A stretch of 64,000 nucleotides of DNA from Oegoconia quadripuncta. Lineage: Eukaryota > Arthropoda > Insecta > Lepidoptera > Autostichidae. This document shows, piece after piece, positions 1 to 11,291 of this stretch; the stretch's first letter is position 1, and every line of letters begins with the position of its first letter. Under the pieces are notes generated by a model. That model searched no databases, was not told where the DNA came from, and saw only the letters and a program-made list of their open reading frames with translations. The DNA lies in NCBI GenBank assembly GCA_949316235.1, contig OX438751.1, positions 23,341,885 to 23,405,884 of the forward strand, written 5' to 3'. The position numbers and the translations under genes are program-made.

Positions 1-535
1 GTCACCAATGAGTCTTTTGGCACGTCGCGTCGTTCCACAGAATCGAGTGCAGCCAGTTGGTACTTGGCTGAACCTTTACAACTTTACAAGACACAGCCAA
101 TCGCTATCATTTGTGCTTTCTTGAACTCTATGTCGTATTTCTACTGCTGGACAGAAGACTTTCTCTAACAATTAGTGCAGTATTACAGTTGAAGTTATAT
201 ACCGTTCCATCAAATAATGAAAGCGTCTATCATTTTGTCCATAATAATTGTTTTACTAAGATATTGATTACTGATTTGGTTTCCGTTCGATCTTTGTCAG
301 TGTTAATCATATCATCATATCATATAATCTTTGGGAAGATATAGTTCATATTTATGATAATAATGATTGAAGAGGTCAATTCATATTAATATCGCTATTA
401 TTTACTGATGTTCTTGATTGCTAAATTTCTTCAAAATCTATAAATAGAGTCTTGTATATGCTGTTCTATCAGAGGATTAAAAAAAGAGGTCTACTTAGTC
501 TCTGTTTCTATCCCTATAGCGTGGATAATATTGTA
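1..535. other. AT-rich stretch, nothing recognised
   Basis: No tRNA head, LINE motif, inverted repeat or convincing coding segment is visible. Short open frames here have no recognisable domain and no codon signature. Confidence 0.5.
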
Positions 536-747
536 TCTAACTAATATTAAAAATGTAAAAGTTTGTTTATTTGTTTCTTGCTCAATCGCGGTGAACGGAT
601 TTGAATGAAATTTGGTATATAGGTAGAACATACCCTGGATTAAAACAAGGGATATTTTTTATCCCGATAAAGTGAGTAGTTCCCGCGGGATAGACTAATA
701 TACGCGATAAAGTTATTCCACCCGGGCGAAACTGCGGGCGGAAAGCT
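536..747 (+). mobile_element. Helitron-like (Lep1-type) short element
   Basis: The segment starts with TCTAACTAATATTA and ends with the GC-rich GCGGGCGGAAAGCTT. In between are phrases shared with other copies in the window: 'caatcgcggtgaacgga', 'ggatattttttatcccgata' and 'gataaagttattcca'. The 5' TC, GC-rich 3' end and lack of terminal inverted repeats fit a non-autonomous Helitron. The Lep1 assignment is from memory of the family. Related copies lie near 11292, 14005, 16361, 49406, 51141 and 54060. Confidence 0.6.
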
Positions 748-778
748 TGTGTAAAATAACCATAGAAACTATACATTA

Positions 779-938
779 ACCATCTTATTCATAAACTCTT
801 ACAAAAGCTTTATAAGCCCGTTTTAGTTAAAGTGTGTTTTGTCTCAGTCATTCATACATAAGCAAAAGGTTGTAATGAAAGAAAGTGACAAAACATACTT
901 TAACTAAAACGTTTGTAAATTTTTATGAATAAGACGGT
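779..938. mobile_element. Palindromic MITE (~160 bp)
   Basis: Left arm ACCATCTTATTCATAAA matches the reverse complement of the right arm (ACCGTCTTATTCATAAA). The pairing resumes further in at CGTTTTAGTTAAAGTGTG / CGTTTTAGTTAAAGTATG. The two arms span nearly the whole element, so the transcript would fold on itself. No transposase is encoded. A target-site duplication is not clear. Confidence 0.7.
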
Positions 939-947
939 GAGAATTTA

Positions 948-1870
948 CAATTTCCTTCGAGTTTCATGAAACGATAATGTCATCCAGATAAACAAATGAA
1001 CTGTGCTAAAAGGTAAACCTTTGAAACGATTTCTATAGAACGATCACGAAAACAGCAGCAGCATAAAACCATTTACAAATCAGTTTATTTAGGATTCAAA
1101 CTTCTAACACTCCTCTTTTTCATCCAGGCTAATGATAATAAATAGAAGCTCAATAATTCAGGCATTATTTCTGTCAAACTTCCAAAACTAATAAACCTTT
1201 CCCCAAACTTAGGTGTGACGGTGAGCTATAAGTTCGACCTTACCCAACCATCCATTGGATCACTTTAAAGGAAAAGTAATCACCTAAAAGCTTCACCCGA
1301 CCATAAACAAAGTGGACTACATCCAATAAATTTACACGTCTGGCCCCCTACGGCAGTTAATTTTTAATTCGCCCTCTCGGCAGGTCTGACCTCTTCGACG
1401 GTCGATGTGAGACTGATGTTTTTCGGCCGTGGGACAGACCGCGTCGCTTAGTTATGTGGACTACCCTCATTTGTTGGCAAGGCGGTTTTAAATTAGAGGT
1501 TGGCGTGAATGAAATTGTTTTCTTTAATGTGTGTTTTGAGAGTTGTGCTGAGGTTTTTAAGGACATCAATCCTTCAGTGAACGGATTGCCTAATTATCTT
1601 CGCCTCTCTTTTGGTTAGAATGTATAGATATGCGTATGTCAACAAAATTAGCACAATTGTTGCGCTTAAAAATATATAAACACTGTTTTTTGGCAGTTTT
1701 TGACTTTTTAGGGATTCCGTAGCCTACTATGAAGCATTACAATTTTGTCATGTTCGTCTCTTTGTGTAGAAGAAGTCGTTTAATATATTCACCTGTTTGC
1801 AACAGCAAGAGTTGTCTTATTTAATTTTAATTTTATTTATTTATTTATAGTAATAGATAACACACAGTGT
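948..1870. other. Stretch with no recognised feature
   Basis: AT-rich sequence with a slightly GC-richer patch at 1340-1450. A 70-codon open frame on the minus strand across that patch has no recognisable domain. I do not call a gene. Confidence 0.45.
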
Positions 1871-1874
1871 AGGA

Positions 1875-2126
1875 GAACCAAAGTGACCGATATAGCCCGA
1901 AGAATTGCCAAACTTAAGTGGCAGTGGGCGGGGCACTCTGCTCGTAGGATCGACGGCTGTTGGGGGGGAAAGGTTCTCGAGTGGCGAGACTGGAGTCGGC
2001 AGGCCCACCACGAGGTGGACCGACGATTTGGTAAAGGACGCGGGAAGCCGCTGGATGCGGGCAGCTCAAGGCCGGTCGCTGGGCTTAGTCCAGCATTGGA
2101 CGTCTTTCGCCTGATATGATGATGAA
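1875..2126 (+). mobile_element. LINE fragment, RTE-like C-terminus (5'-truncated)
   Basis: The frame reads TDIARRIAKLKWQWAGH, then a GRP/RW.DDL pattern, ending near a GATATGATGATG tail. This is the C-terminal end of an RTE-like non-LTR retrotransposon ORF, with W..H, RG.P..RW.DD and W motifs. It is broken by frameshifts around the poly-G run (about 1961). Better-preserved relatives lie at 42391-42745, 26790-26905 and 55110-55240. Confidence 0.7.
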
Positions 2127-2129
2127 GAA

Positions 2130-3150
2130 AAAACATTGACCAATAAGCTACTGCTCATCAAGAAGACCGTTTACTACTGTTTACTGTTAGGTCACTGCAA
2201 TTTCTAAACTTAATCTAAACTATTATTATTAACATTATGCATACAATTTTAGCCATATAAATTGAATACTTCTCTGAAGGTATTCTCCTTTAAAGCCCTA
2301 AATCTCACACAAGGACTACGCAGAATTTGTAGTCTTTATATTTTTATATAAAGTGGGTCAGTGCTAGCTGAGTGAAGAATTGGGAGACAGACATAATGCC
2401 TCGACCCCCCAATTTGTTGTTGGAATAAACTATGACATTTCAAACAGAAAACCAAAAATACTGTGATATTTTCTGGCAAACTCCAATAAATTATATCAAA
2501 CATTTTAACGAGTATGTTTTCATATATTTACATAGACCGTTAAATGTAACGGTAAACTGCGGCTTCTGAACATTAGTGCGTTTGCATTTTGTATAATTAC
2601 TAAGCATTTGTATGCAAATTCTGAAATACCGCAAAATTAAGACGTAATGTTGGCACTTAACGCCTCTGGTGTAGCAGCAATTATATTTAACAGCATTGTA
2701 TTAGATCCGTAAAAGCGATGGAGACATTAATACCCTCATTTTAACCTTTGAATAATATTAAAGACAGAATATTCCGATATTAATATGCCAATTAGTGTTT
2801 ACTTGTGTATCGTCAGCTTGCATCGTCGTTTATACAACGTCACTATCATTAAGGGTAGATTTTTATATAACGAACAAAAACAACCACAAAATATTCTTTA
2901 TTGTACAACAATAAGAAGCGTAAAATAAATAAGAAAAAGGGGATAGTACAATTTGGCGGCCTTATCACTTATAAAAGCGATCTCTTCCAGGCAACCTTTG
3001 GGTAAGGAAACATTATGCACATGCTATGTAGGTAGCGTGCGCGGTAAACTAATTGTAATGAAATAAATAAATCACCCATATAAATACATACATATATAAA
3101 ATTTCGGTAGACATTAAAATTTTTGAATTTAAATAAAATTATATTAATAT
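2130..3150. other. Stretch with no recognised feature
   Basis: About 1 kb of AT-rich sequence. No open frame, tRNA-like box or inverted repeat that I can support. Confidence 0.45.
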
Positions 3151-3152
3151 AA

Positions 3153-3225
3153 GAAGCGTCGGTGGGTCAGTGGAGGAGACACAGTCTCCCAATTTGGGAG
3201 GTCCAGGTTCGATCCCTAGGGACTG
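3153..3225 (+). mobile_element. SINE family S2, head fragment
   Basis: tRNA-like head with A-box region 'gtcggtgggtcagtgg', stem 'tctcccaatttgggag' and B box GGTTCGATCCC. The body of the family (seen complete at 32056-32330) is missing, so this is a 3'-truncated or rearranged copy. Confidence 0.65.
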
Positions 3226-3388
3226 ATGATGTGATGTGACATTAATATTAATTAATAAAATTCTATTTATTTTTAACGCATTAGTCACCAACTGGATACG
3301 CTGATTTAGATGGTTTCCTACTTGAAAATCGAATGCCATTGGATGGAATAACATGTAGATAGGTACTACTAATGCCAGTTATTCAGAT

Positions 3389-4035
3389 TTCAAGCCACTC
3401 GTCTGTGGAACTCTCTGCCGAAATCTATTAAGAAAGATCAAATTTTAAATATTTTTAAACCTCAAGCAAAATCTCTGGATGCTTATTTGGCCTCTGACTT
3501 TTTTTAAAAAACTCTCGTCTTGGTCAAGCATTGGTTGATTATCTATTAGCGACTTTACATTTTTTACTTTACATTACATCACAAGTAATAGTATAAAATA
3601 CAATAGTAAGCTATTGTATATGTATGTATATTATATATTTACAGGTGTATATTTTTTTATTTATTTATATGCATTTAGGTATATTTAAATTTTAAGTAAG
3701 TTTATTAATATGGCATATAAGTAGGTATATTATTATGCATACTTACCTATAATTATTTTTTTAATTAGTTATCATGCACCCTATCTTCGATTTTCGATCT
3801 ATAAATTTCCCAGATTGACTGGCAGATATCGCTTTTAGTGATAACACCGCCTAATTGTGTTCTATTGTTATCATCAAATATTATTTTTAATTATTTAGTG
3901 TAATAAAGAGTATTGTATTGTTATCATCAAAAAATATTTAAAAATATTTAGTGTAATCTAGCGTATTGTGTGTTGTATTGTATTGCATTATAATATACAT
4001 ACTCGGAAATGTTAAGTATTTAAAAAGCAATAAAC
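3389..4035 (+). mobile_element. LINE 3' end with UTR
   Basis: From about 3389 one frame reads ATRLWNSLPKSI, continues for about 35 codons to DFF and stops near 3507. The 'TRLWNSLP' motif is typical of the far C-terminus of CR1/Jockey-like non-LTR ORF2 proteins. An AT-rich 3' UTR follows, with 'atttcccagattgactgg' and 'gtgtaataaagagtattg' near the end. The last part is shared with 53909-54047, which confirms an interspersed family. Confidence 0.65.
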
Positions 4036-4235
4036 TCGAACTCGTCATGTTGAGTTTTACCATAAAACGTATTCTATGAGATTCTGATGATCAATACGAG
4101 TCTATTGACACCTTGCATTTCAAAATCGGTCAAGCCATTTAGGCTACAGGACGTAAAATAGAAATGTACATACATACATACCAGAAAAACATTACCCTCT
4201 TTCCTGGGGTAGTAAAAATAGTGCGAGTGCCAGTA
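4036..4235 (+). repeat. Interspersed repeat, unclassified
   Basis: Ends in the phrase 'cataccagaaaaacattacc' followed by a short G-rich and 'gtaaaaatag' segment. The same phrase recurs near 17985-18030 (+), and inverted near 38490-38570. Likely a retroposon 3' part; class unknown. Confidence 0.5.
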
Positions 4236-4674
4236 CCTTACATATACAACAAATCTCATCTATGCTATTTGCTTACTGCTTGTTGTCAGGAACTTCAAAG
4301 ATTTGCAAAGCAAAATAGCTATAAAAATTCACAAAGGATCTCAACATTTCTATGTCCATTAGCATTCACACGTTGCCCCTAATTCAGACCACGACCGACA
4401 ACATTTTTCACCACGTCGTCCTAAACAGAAGGCGCGTAAGTAAAAAACCCATGATTTCTCAAAGGGATGTTTGTCAGCCCTCGCGTAGGCTGGAACGCAC
4501 GAGTTAACTTTTTGACCGGGATACCTTCGCAGACGTGACAGGAATTATGGGAAGATGGCATAAGTCAAAAGAAAAATTGTAGAGATGTTGGAGATGTAAT
4601 TCTGTTGTTTTTTATAAACATATAAAACAGATTTTCCAAGCCATCGCCTATGGACTGAATTGCAACGCGAAACC

Positions 4675-4835
4675 TCCAAATACGCATTATTCACTCTGCT
4701 CTTGAAGGTCCCAAGGTTGTAGGATTCAGGAAAGACTGACGCCGGAAGGGAGTTCCATGCCTTGGCTGTTCGGATGATGAATGAAGAATCGAATTTCTTA
4801 GTGCGAATGTTCGGTATATTAACTATATACCAATT
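4675..4835 (-). mobile_element. LINE family A, C-terminal fragment
   Basis: Read on the minus strand: NIPNIRTKKF, then RTAKAWNSLPASVFPESYNL and FKSRVN. This is the same protein end as at 4955-5362 and 28152-28572. CR1/Jockey-like non-LTR type. It lies inverted to the next copy, about 300 bp away. Confidence 0.75.
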
Positions 4836-4954
4836 TAGAGGTATAAAAACAATTTGAATCCAGTGGAATTAAGAGACTGCTCCTTTTTTAAAATGAAATT
4901 AAGCCAAATTTCAATTATTGTATGTTATCTCATAAAACAAAATAGTTATTGAAA

Positions 4955-5362
4955 TTTTTGTATGACGGACTGGAGACGCCATCTCGCCTGCTAGAAACGG
5001 ACGATAGGGACGAAGGACTGTTTTTCAGTCTTTTACAGGACACACTTCGGTGAGTGTGCGTAGGAATTACACAATCTTATTCCACCATCTCCATTTCATC
5101 TTCGGACTACTAGGCGCGGGGAGGGATTCCACCCGTATGTAGTTAACATACCGAACATTCGCACTAAGCGGTTCGGCTCTTCATTCATAATGCGAACAGC
5201 CAAGGCATGGAACTCCCTTCCGGCGTCAGTCTTTCCTGAATCCTACAACCTTGGGATCTTCAAGAGCAAGGTGAATAGGCATCTACTGAGATCGGCCACA
5301 TCGTCACTTCCCATCAGGTGAGATTGTGGTCAAACGCGTATCCAGTTAACCATAAAAAAAAA
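4955..5362 (+). mobile_element. LINE family A, 3' end
   Basis: The end of a LINE ORF2. It contains the FGECA..LHNLIPP-like segment, broken by frameshifts, then NIPNIRT, RTAKAWNSLPASVFPESYNL and FKSKVNRHLL, followed by a short UTR and an A-run at 5353-5362. 5'-truncated and decayed. Clade is CR1/Jockey-like; the exact clade is not resolved. Confidence 0.75.
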
Positions 5363-5365
5363 GCC

Positions 5366-6560
5366 GAAGCAGACTTAACGCCTATAGTTGCAGATGAAGC
5401 ACCCGATCCCGAACTGTCAACAAAATAGTACCTGTACTTCAATGTGGTCCTGTTCTTTATCTCCCAAATATCAAAAACTGACTATATCTTCAGCTATCAC
5501 AGCACAAAGGGAATAGGACAGGTAAATAGATAGAAAAACCCTTTATTTATCTTTCTTTTTTTACCTATTTTATAATTCGCATAATTACTTTTTATTCGAG
5601 ATGTGGCTAACCACATCAAATAATTTTACCACAGGGCGCACTAATGCGCCCTCGAAAAATTTTGCCCGTGAGATACACATCCAGTATTGCGTAGTGGAAT
5701 GTCATTAAGCTGATGGTTTAATTAATAATTAAGTGACTTAAAGTGCCCCTCTTCAAATTAAAATTAGGAAAGTCTTTATCTTTTTCTAATTATTAGAATA
5801 CGAAATTTCTAATGATTAGAATTTTAGTGATGTCATTTTATTTTAGTTGGTTCAAAATAACATTTGAAGTTATTCGTGAGCAGGTGGAGGAGTGTAGGTA
5901 CATTCCTCTGTGGCTAAAATTGTCGTCCTTTTCATGGGCTCGTAATTATAGAAAAGAATAGGACTAACTTAATAAACGTGTGCCACAGAATTGGCATCAA
6001 TAAAACTAAATTTAGACTAGTCTATACCTTGTTAACCCTCTATGAAAACGATGGGTGTATGTGTGTCCAATCTTTGTCAGGGTGTATCTCAGTAATGCGG
6101 TTTTTTTTATGATTAACTGGATTCGCGTTGTTTTTTATATTAAAGAAATTATGGAATGGACAGGTTCTTAGTCATGTTTGATGAAAGTCAGTTGAGCCGT
6201 TTCAAAGGTATTAAAATTTTTACAGAATTGGTTTGGTTTAGGTGATATGCGTCCCTCGGAGGGTGTTTGATATCTTCGATAGCTCAGTTATGTGACAGAG
6301 AAATGCGGAATGCAACACTCATCGGTAGCCGGTTCCTGATCTTCCTGGGGCCCCCGGGGGTGCATCCACGAGCGGTTCAGGAGAATCCTTCCCTATTGGC
6401 ACTATCGGATGTTTGTTTGAAGAATTTGGTATGCCGTATGGCGCATTTGAGTTGAATTTGAATTATTTAGAATTGGAGCACGGATCACAGACGTACAATC
6501 TAAGCCATATTTTATTTCGAACTCATTTTGAATTACACCGCAAAATATTTGAAATTTTTT
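5366..6560. other. Long stretch, mostly unrecognised
   Basis: AT-rich and non-coding in appearance. At 6050-6120 'gtgtgtccaatctttgtcag' and 'attaactgg' resemble a retroposon tail that recurs near 26590-26765 and 37525-37560. At 6325-6400 there is a GC-rich patch around 'ctggggcccccgggggtgc' that may be LINE-derived, but I cannot place it. Confidence 0.4.
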
Positions 6561-6562
6561 TT

Positions 6563-6800
6563 GTTTTTTATATGAGAGGGCGGCAAACGAGCATACGGGT
6601 CACCTGATGGAAAGCAATCACCGCCGGCCCATGGACACCCGCAACACCAAAAGGGTCACAGATGCGTTGCCAGCCTTTGAGGAAGGTGTAGGCTCGTTTC
6701 TTGAAGGTTCCAATGTCGTACTCGTTCGGGAATACCGCTGCCGGAAGTCCGTTCCACAGGGTGGTTGTACGTGGTAAGAAGTTTCTTGAGAAACGTACAG
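6563..6800 (-). mobile_element. LINE family B, 3' end
   Basis: The minus strand reads [31 protein letters not shown], then [11 protein letters not shown], followed by a UTR with 'tgctcgtttgccgccctctc'. This is a conserved LINE ORF2 C-terminus. The same ORF is seen at 42858-43075 on the plus strand, and its UTR end at 52441-52505. Confidence 0.75.
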
Positions 6801-6804
6801 TGGT

Positions 6805-7490
6805 AGACTCTCATCCATGTGATGTGGATGGAAATTTAATTTTCGGCGAGAAGTGTAATTAATTCAAATAGAAACGAATTTTGAATAGAAAAACACAGGA
6901 TATCTTCTATATTGATGCTGTCTATAATACCGAACAGAGGGTTTTCTGAATTTTCAATCTAAAGTTATCTTTAGTTGTCATGTCTATACATGCCCTCTTT
7001 CTTACTATTTTGAGAATACTAAAATGTCAGGTCGTTAGACATTGTATCTTTCGTTTATAACTTGAAGCTTAACACAGTAGGAGGCATCTTGTGTGTTTTT
7101 TCACTTCGATGATTTTCAGCGAGATCTCGTGTTGATCTGGGAACGGTGAATTTTTGGCCGCTACGTGCCCAAGTTGAGCAATATCACGGGATATCCTAGT
7201 TTGTTATGCGCCCACATTCGCTGGTTAACATGATATTTTGATACGCAGCGATATTTTCATCTTGCGACGGTTTTTTATTTGGTTAATTCATTTGGTACCT
7301 TATATCACTGCTTTTTCAGTTATGTAGCCAGATTTAGTGTGTTTAGTGTTGAGTTTAGAACCTGATATCGGAATCCATTTCATGGATAAACCTCAGGTCG
7401 AGAGCACAAGAAGGGATTCGTTTTTATTATAAAACTTTACTGTACACACGTCAAAATACGCATTAAAAATAATTAAATACAAATGTACAA
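6805..7490. other. Stretch with no recognised feature
   Basis: AT-rich. No open frame or repeat that I can support. Confidence 0.4.
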
Positions 7491-7492
7491 AG

Positions 7493-7772
7493 GGCGAACT
7501 TAACAAACCTGATGTTAAGTGAAGATGAAACCGAAGGTGGAAGCTTACTGACCCGGAAACCCCGATTGGGGGACAACCGAAACACAACAATGCTATTAAC
7601 ATTGCTGTTTGATAAGACTTTAGATAAGATGATGATAGCTAGCCAGGCGGACATTTAAAATGCTCTACCACAAACCAAACCGAGTACTAAACATGTAACC
7701 CAGCTGGCGATCGAATCCGTGACCTCCGATTCGTATATAAACACTATGTTATTCACATTGAGCCACGGATGT
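7493..7772 (-). mobile_element. SINE family S3
   Basis: tRNA-derived SINE in reverse orientation. The tRNA-like head (A box GTGGCTCAATG, B box region of 'cgatcgaatccgtgacctcc') is at the right end. The body contains 'acaacaatgctattaacatt' and 'cctgatgttaagtgaagatg' leftwards. The poly-A end is eroded. Confidence 0.75.
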
Positions 7773-7795
7773 CCACTTTATACCTTTATTTATTT

Positions 7796-7947
7796 GACAT
7801 CCTCTTTGGTGTTGGTTAGAAGTTCTGCTGCTATATCAAAATGTCGCGGGTACAAATCCCACTAGGGACATAATTATGTTTGTATGATGGATGAATACAG
7901 ACATGTGTCCCCGAGTTATGGATGTTTTTCATTTATATAATTATATT
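7796..7947 (+). mobile_element. SINE family S1, 5' part
   Basis: Head 'tttggtgttggttagaag' (A box) and 'gtcgcgggtacaaatccc' (mutated B box), then 'cccgagttatggatgttttt'. It stops where a different repeat starts at 7948. Complete relatives: 31581-31858 and 54201-54478. Confidence 0.7.
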
Positions 7948-8155
7948 TTCGCAATGAAATTTCTGTAATAGAAAAAACCCTCTAAATAAACATGGATAAA
8001 AAACTCTTAGTGCTCATGAAAGGAATCAATAACCCGTGGGCTCCGTGTAGATTGGTGGATTTGTGTCAGGCTAGTGACTACCTGACAGTCAGTGTTTTTA
8101 ACCCGCCTCTGTAGGCAGTAGGTTCAATTGAAAACAACTCGTATTAAAATGCCAC
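7948..8155 (+). repeat. Interspersed repeat (~210-230 bp), copy 1
   Basis: Shares long phrases with 11868-12096, such as 'gcaatgaaatttctgtaa', 'catgaaaggaatcaataacc', 'acctgacagtcagtgttttt' and 'ttaaaatgccactaa'. A third, partial copy is at 32875-32950. No coding motif; class unknown. Confidence 0.65.
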
Positions 8156-8584
8156 TAAACTCGCTGTAATAACTATTTAAGTATTTATAGTAATAATGAT
8201 ATAACGCAAAAAGCCGCCATTTTAAATAATTGTCGTATTGTCAGAAAATTCCTCCAAATTGACGAAAACGGATAAACTGACTTAAGATTTTAAATAAATA
8301 GGAATATACCATTTACTTGGTTAATGCCCGTAAATGGTATGATAATACCAGCTCATGCTGAGAAAAAGAAATTGAATAAAATAATAATAATAATCATCAC
8401 TGCCATGAACAATAATCCCTCAACCCCTGGTAAGAGCCGTGCGGAGCGGTATTTACCATTTACGGAAGAAAAAGAGATAAAGAAGAATAATAATAATAAT
8501 GAAAAAACTTATTGCAGGAACTTGTCCCACATCAATTTACATTAAAAATTTAAATTTATAAAATTACATTAAAAAATTTCTAAA

Positions 8585-8710
8585 TTTATTTATTTATTTA
8601 TTTATTTCCAAACTTACAACTATCTTTACAGGTTTACCCTAATGCGATAGTGCAGTGAAGACTTTACTTACAGTAGTTTATTTTATTTATTGTTATTATT
8701 TGTTACAAAT
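8585..8710 (-). repeat. Retroposon end with (ATTT)n, copy 1
   Basis: An (ATTT)n tract followed by 'ccaaacttacaactatcttt' and 'aatgcgatagtgcagtgaag'. The same order is found at 50574-50700. Read on the minus strand it ends in (AAAT)n, as expected for a SINE or LINE 3' end. Confidence 0.6.
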
Positions 8711-8840
8711 TGTGTTTTACAAATTACAAATGTTAATAAATTATTACGTTATACGATTATTATTATAATTGTGTCATTAGTATATCTATCATTTATAAAA
8801 CCCGACAGCATATTTTGTATTTTGCGGACGCCCGTGTCTT

Positions 8841-8902
8841 TTTTCTAGCATAAAATGTATCCTATGATACTCCTGTCATAGGATACATGTTATGCTAAAA
8901 AA
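8841..8902. other. Perfectly spaced 27-bp hairpin
   Basis: Arms 8841-8867 and 8876-8902 pair at 25 of 27 positions around an 8-nt loop (TACTCCTG). The core of both arms is ATGTATCCTATGA. No other element explains it. See findings. Confidence 0.7.
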
Positions 8903-9890
8903 CCAACATGTTTAATGTGTAATAAGTATTTAAGTAAATGTATAACAGTGTACAATATATAATAAAAATGACCGCGCCAGACGAATAGCGAATGCGACTG
9001 CGCCACGAGTGTACTTTTATTAAACAACAATAAACAATAAACAATATTTTATTGAACCGAAATAAATTACACAACTTGTTGAAGCTTTGTTGTCTGTGGT
9101 AGTTAAAAACTGTGTTACAGACAATAATGTCTTCCCCATATATTTTGTACAATAAGTAAATTTGGTAGGTGCTCGTATTTGCCAATTATGTTTGCCATCT
9201 AAAGGTGTAGAGAGTTTGGTAAGTATATAAATATAAGTAAATAATATATATTAATATATATTAATATATATAAAATATATTTGAATATATATAGGATATA
9301 ATATGTTATCTACAAAATTCTTTGTTGCACTTATGTTATATTTCATTTATATAGTAACGTATACATATATTTATTATAATGAGGAAGAACATAGAATTTG
9401 AAAATCCAACCGCTCCCATCTGGATTATGTTCCTGAAATGACTTGACGAAAATCGTAAACTTATGGAGTGACATAAAATCATAATCGCTGTCGTCAAGCC
9501 AAGACACGCGAATGAGGGGGACCCTCGGGAGTGATCAGCGAACCGGCCTGGAACATACTATATAGGCATGGAAATGATTACTTGTATGGCCCGCGAGGGT
9601 AATAGGCTTTCTGCGATATGAATTTGGTTCCAGCTCATGAATAAAATTATGTTAGGTGTCTCGTAAAAATTAAAAACCTATCCAATTTTCAGTACAAATG
9701 TCGATAGATCTTCTAGACTGAGGGTCGCCAGGTTCTACGAGATTACCTGACAAAATTAAATTACCTGACAATTCAAACACCAAAGTCCGTGATATGTCAA
9801 GAAGCAGTTATTTCAACGTAAGATACATGATATTATTATCATTTGTGGAATGTCAATTTCTATCTATTGGAATAATAAGGCTTAAGCATT
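8903..9890. other. Stretch with no recognised feature
   Basis: AT-rich, including a TATATA-rich low-complexity patch at 9235-9300. A 96-codon minus-strand frame (8895-9185) has no recognisable domain. Confidence 0.4.
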
Positions 9891-9892
9891 AC

Positions 9893-10000
9893 TCTGTCAG
9901 TCAGTCTGTCTTAGATACTACCGCTTCGGAAAGAAAGCTTATCATCTGTGGGAAAAGAAGAGGCGCATGAAACCATCAAATCAACTGATGACGTCAGGCG
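9893..10000 (+). repeat. Interspersed repeat shared with 44920-45065
   Basis: Shares 'actaccgc.tcggaa' and 'tgtgggaaaagaag.ggcgc' with the copy at 44920-45065. Related phrases occur near 15870 (inverted) and 54890. Class unknown. Confidence 0.45.
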
Positions 10001-10295
10001 TCGTATTTCATGTTGCGAAATCCATGGTTCCATTCTGGATGATATAACGAAGATTTCTAACAAAATTCTTCTCTTTAGTAAGTAATGCTCTTAGAAAATC
10101 ATTAGCCGGTTGTTCTACTTTGAGACGATATATTTATTTGCATAGATTGCTTGAGCATCATGACTACGAAATGTAAGACTACATTTCAATTTTCTATTGA
10201 GCATAATGTCTGTAGTTATGCAGTATATGTTTATCCTATAGATGAACATTAAGCACTTTCGTGGTCGAAACATTTGGCAACATTAATTAAATACA

Positions 10296-10364
10296 TGTGG
10301 TTCTATTGGAGTCCCACAGGGAAGCACACTGGAACCCCATCTTTTCATTGTGTTTGTAAATACA
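10296..10364 (+). mobile_element. Reverse transcriptase palm fragment (LINE relic)
   Basis: One frame reads CGSIGVPQGSTLEPHLF followed by IVFVN. This matches the conserved GVPQGSxLgPlLF motif of non-LTR reverse transcriptases. Only about 23 codons are recognisable and the catalytic DD motif is not visible downstream. It is an isolated internal relic, unlike the 3'-end fragments elsewhere. Confidence 0.75.
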
Positions 10365-10379
10365 CAATATATTTTCTCA

Positions 10380-11290
10380 TTTAATACTATAAGCTAATAT
10401 CTCTCAAATTCTCGTTAGTGATGGAAAGAGTGAAGCCACAAATTAACGAGGATGCAAGTTCGAATTCAGGTTTAAATAAGGGGTTACTATTGGGTGGACG
10501 AGATCTCGATTTGACTAGGTCGCTCGAGATGTCCTTATCCCGACACGACCCAGATCCCCTTACCCTCAATCTCTATAACTAGATCTCTCTCTCTGTTTGA
10601 ATATTACCACGTAGAAGCCAAGAAGTTCATTTTTTGCCTTATTATTTGTACCGAATTTATTCTTGCATCAAAAGCGTTGATCAAAAATATAATTTTACCT
10701 TTACGTTTATTGTATCTCATTTATTTTAGGCGGTATGGATATACTAAAATTCCCATACTAAAGTACACTTTCCCCGAACAAGGAACCAAGGAAGTTCATT
10801 AAGTGGCCGCCCTAAACCATCCCTTATAATAAACCCGAGCTATATTTACGCAAAAAGGTGTTATTTACACAGAAAGGTTGGCGCATAAAGAAATTTCGCA
10901 CCATTTGTAAACAAATGACGGTTTAGTAGGTAATGCTTAAAAGGAACACAGACATAAAAAACAGTTTCGCCTTTTATGGCGAAGTATGGGACGCTGAAGA
11001 CCCCAATAAAGTTAGCTATCTTTGAACAACTGTCAACGCTTAAGGTTTGTCAGTTTTGTAGCCTGCAGTTTATCGTTGCTAGAGTTACGATATTCTATAA
11101 AGGTTTGTTCAGTCAGCTTATCTGTGTTTCTTTCTCTGAAAATGTTGTAAAGCGGTTCGTAGATATACTTTTGACATTGTTAGACAGCGAAATACAACAG
11201 AAAATTTTCTTCAAATGAAATTATTTTGAATTTAGAGAATCGAATAAAAAACGGAGTCAATAGACATAGTCTGAAGCAAATTCTTCTTGG
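10380..11290. other. Stretch with no recognised feature
   Basis: Mixed composition, with a slightly GC-richer part at 10480-10580. An 80-codon open frame at 10976-11218 has no recognisable domain or start context. Confidence 0.4.
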
Positions 11291-11291
11291 A

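Noticed and set aside
1357..1569. 70-codon minus-strand frame in a GC-richer patch
   Set aside because: No domain or homologous copy in the window.
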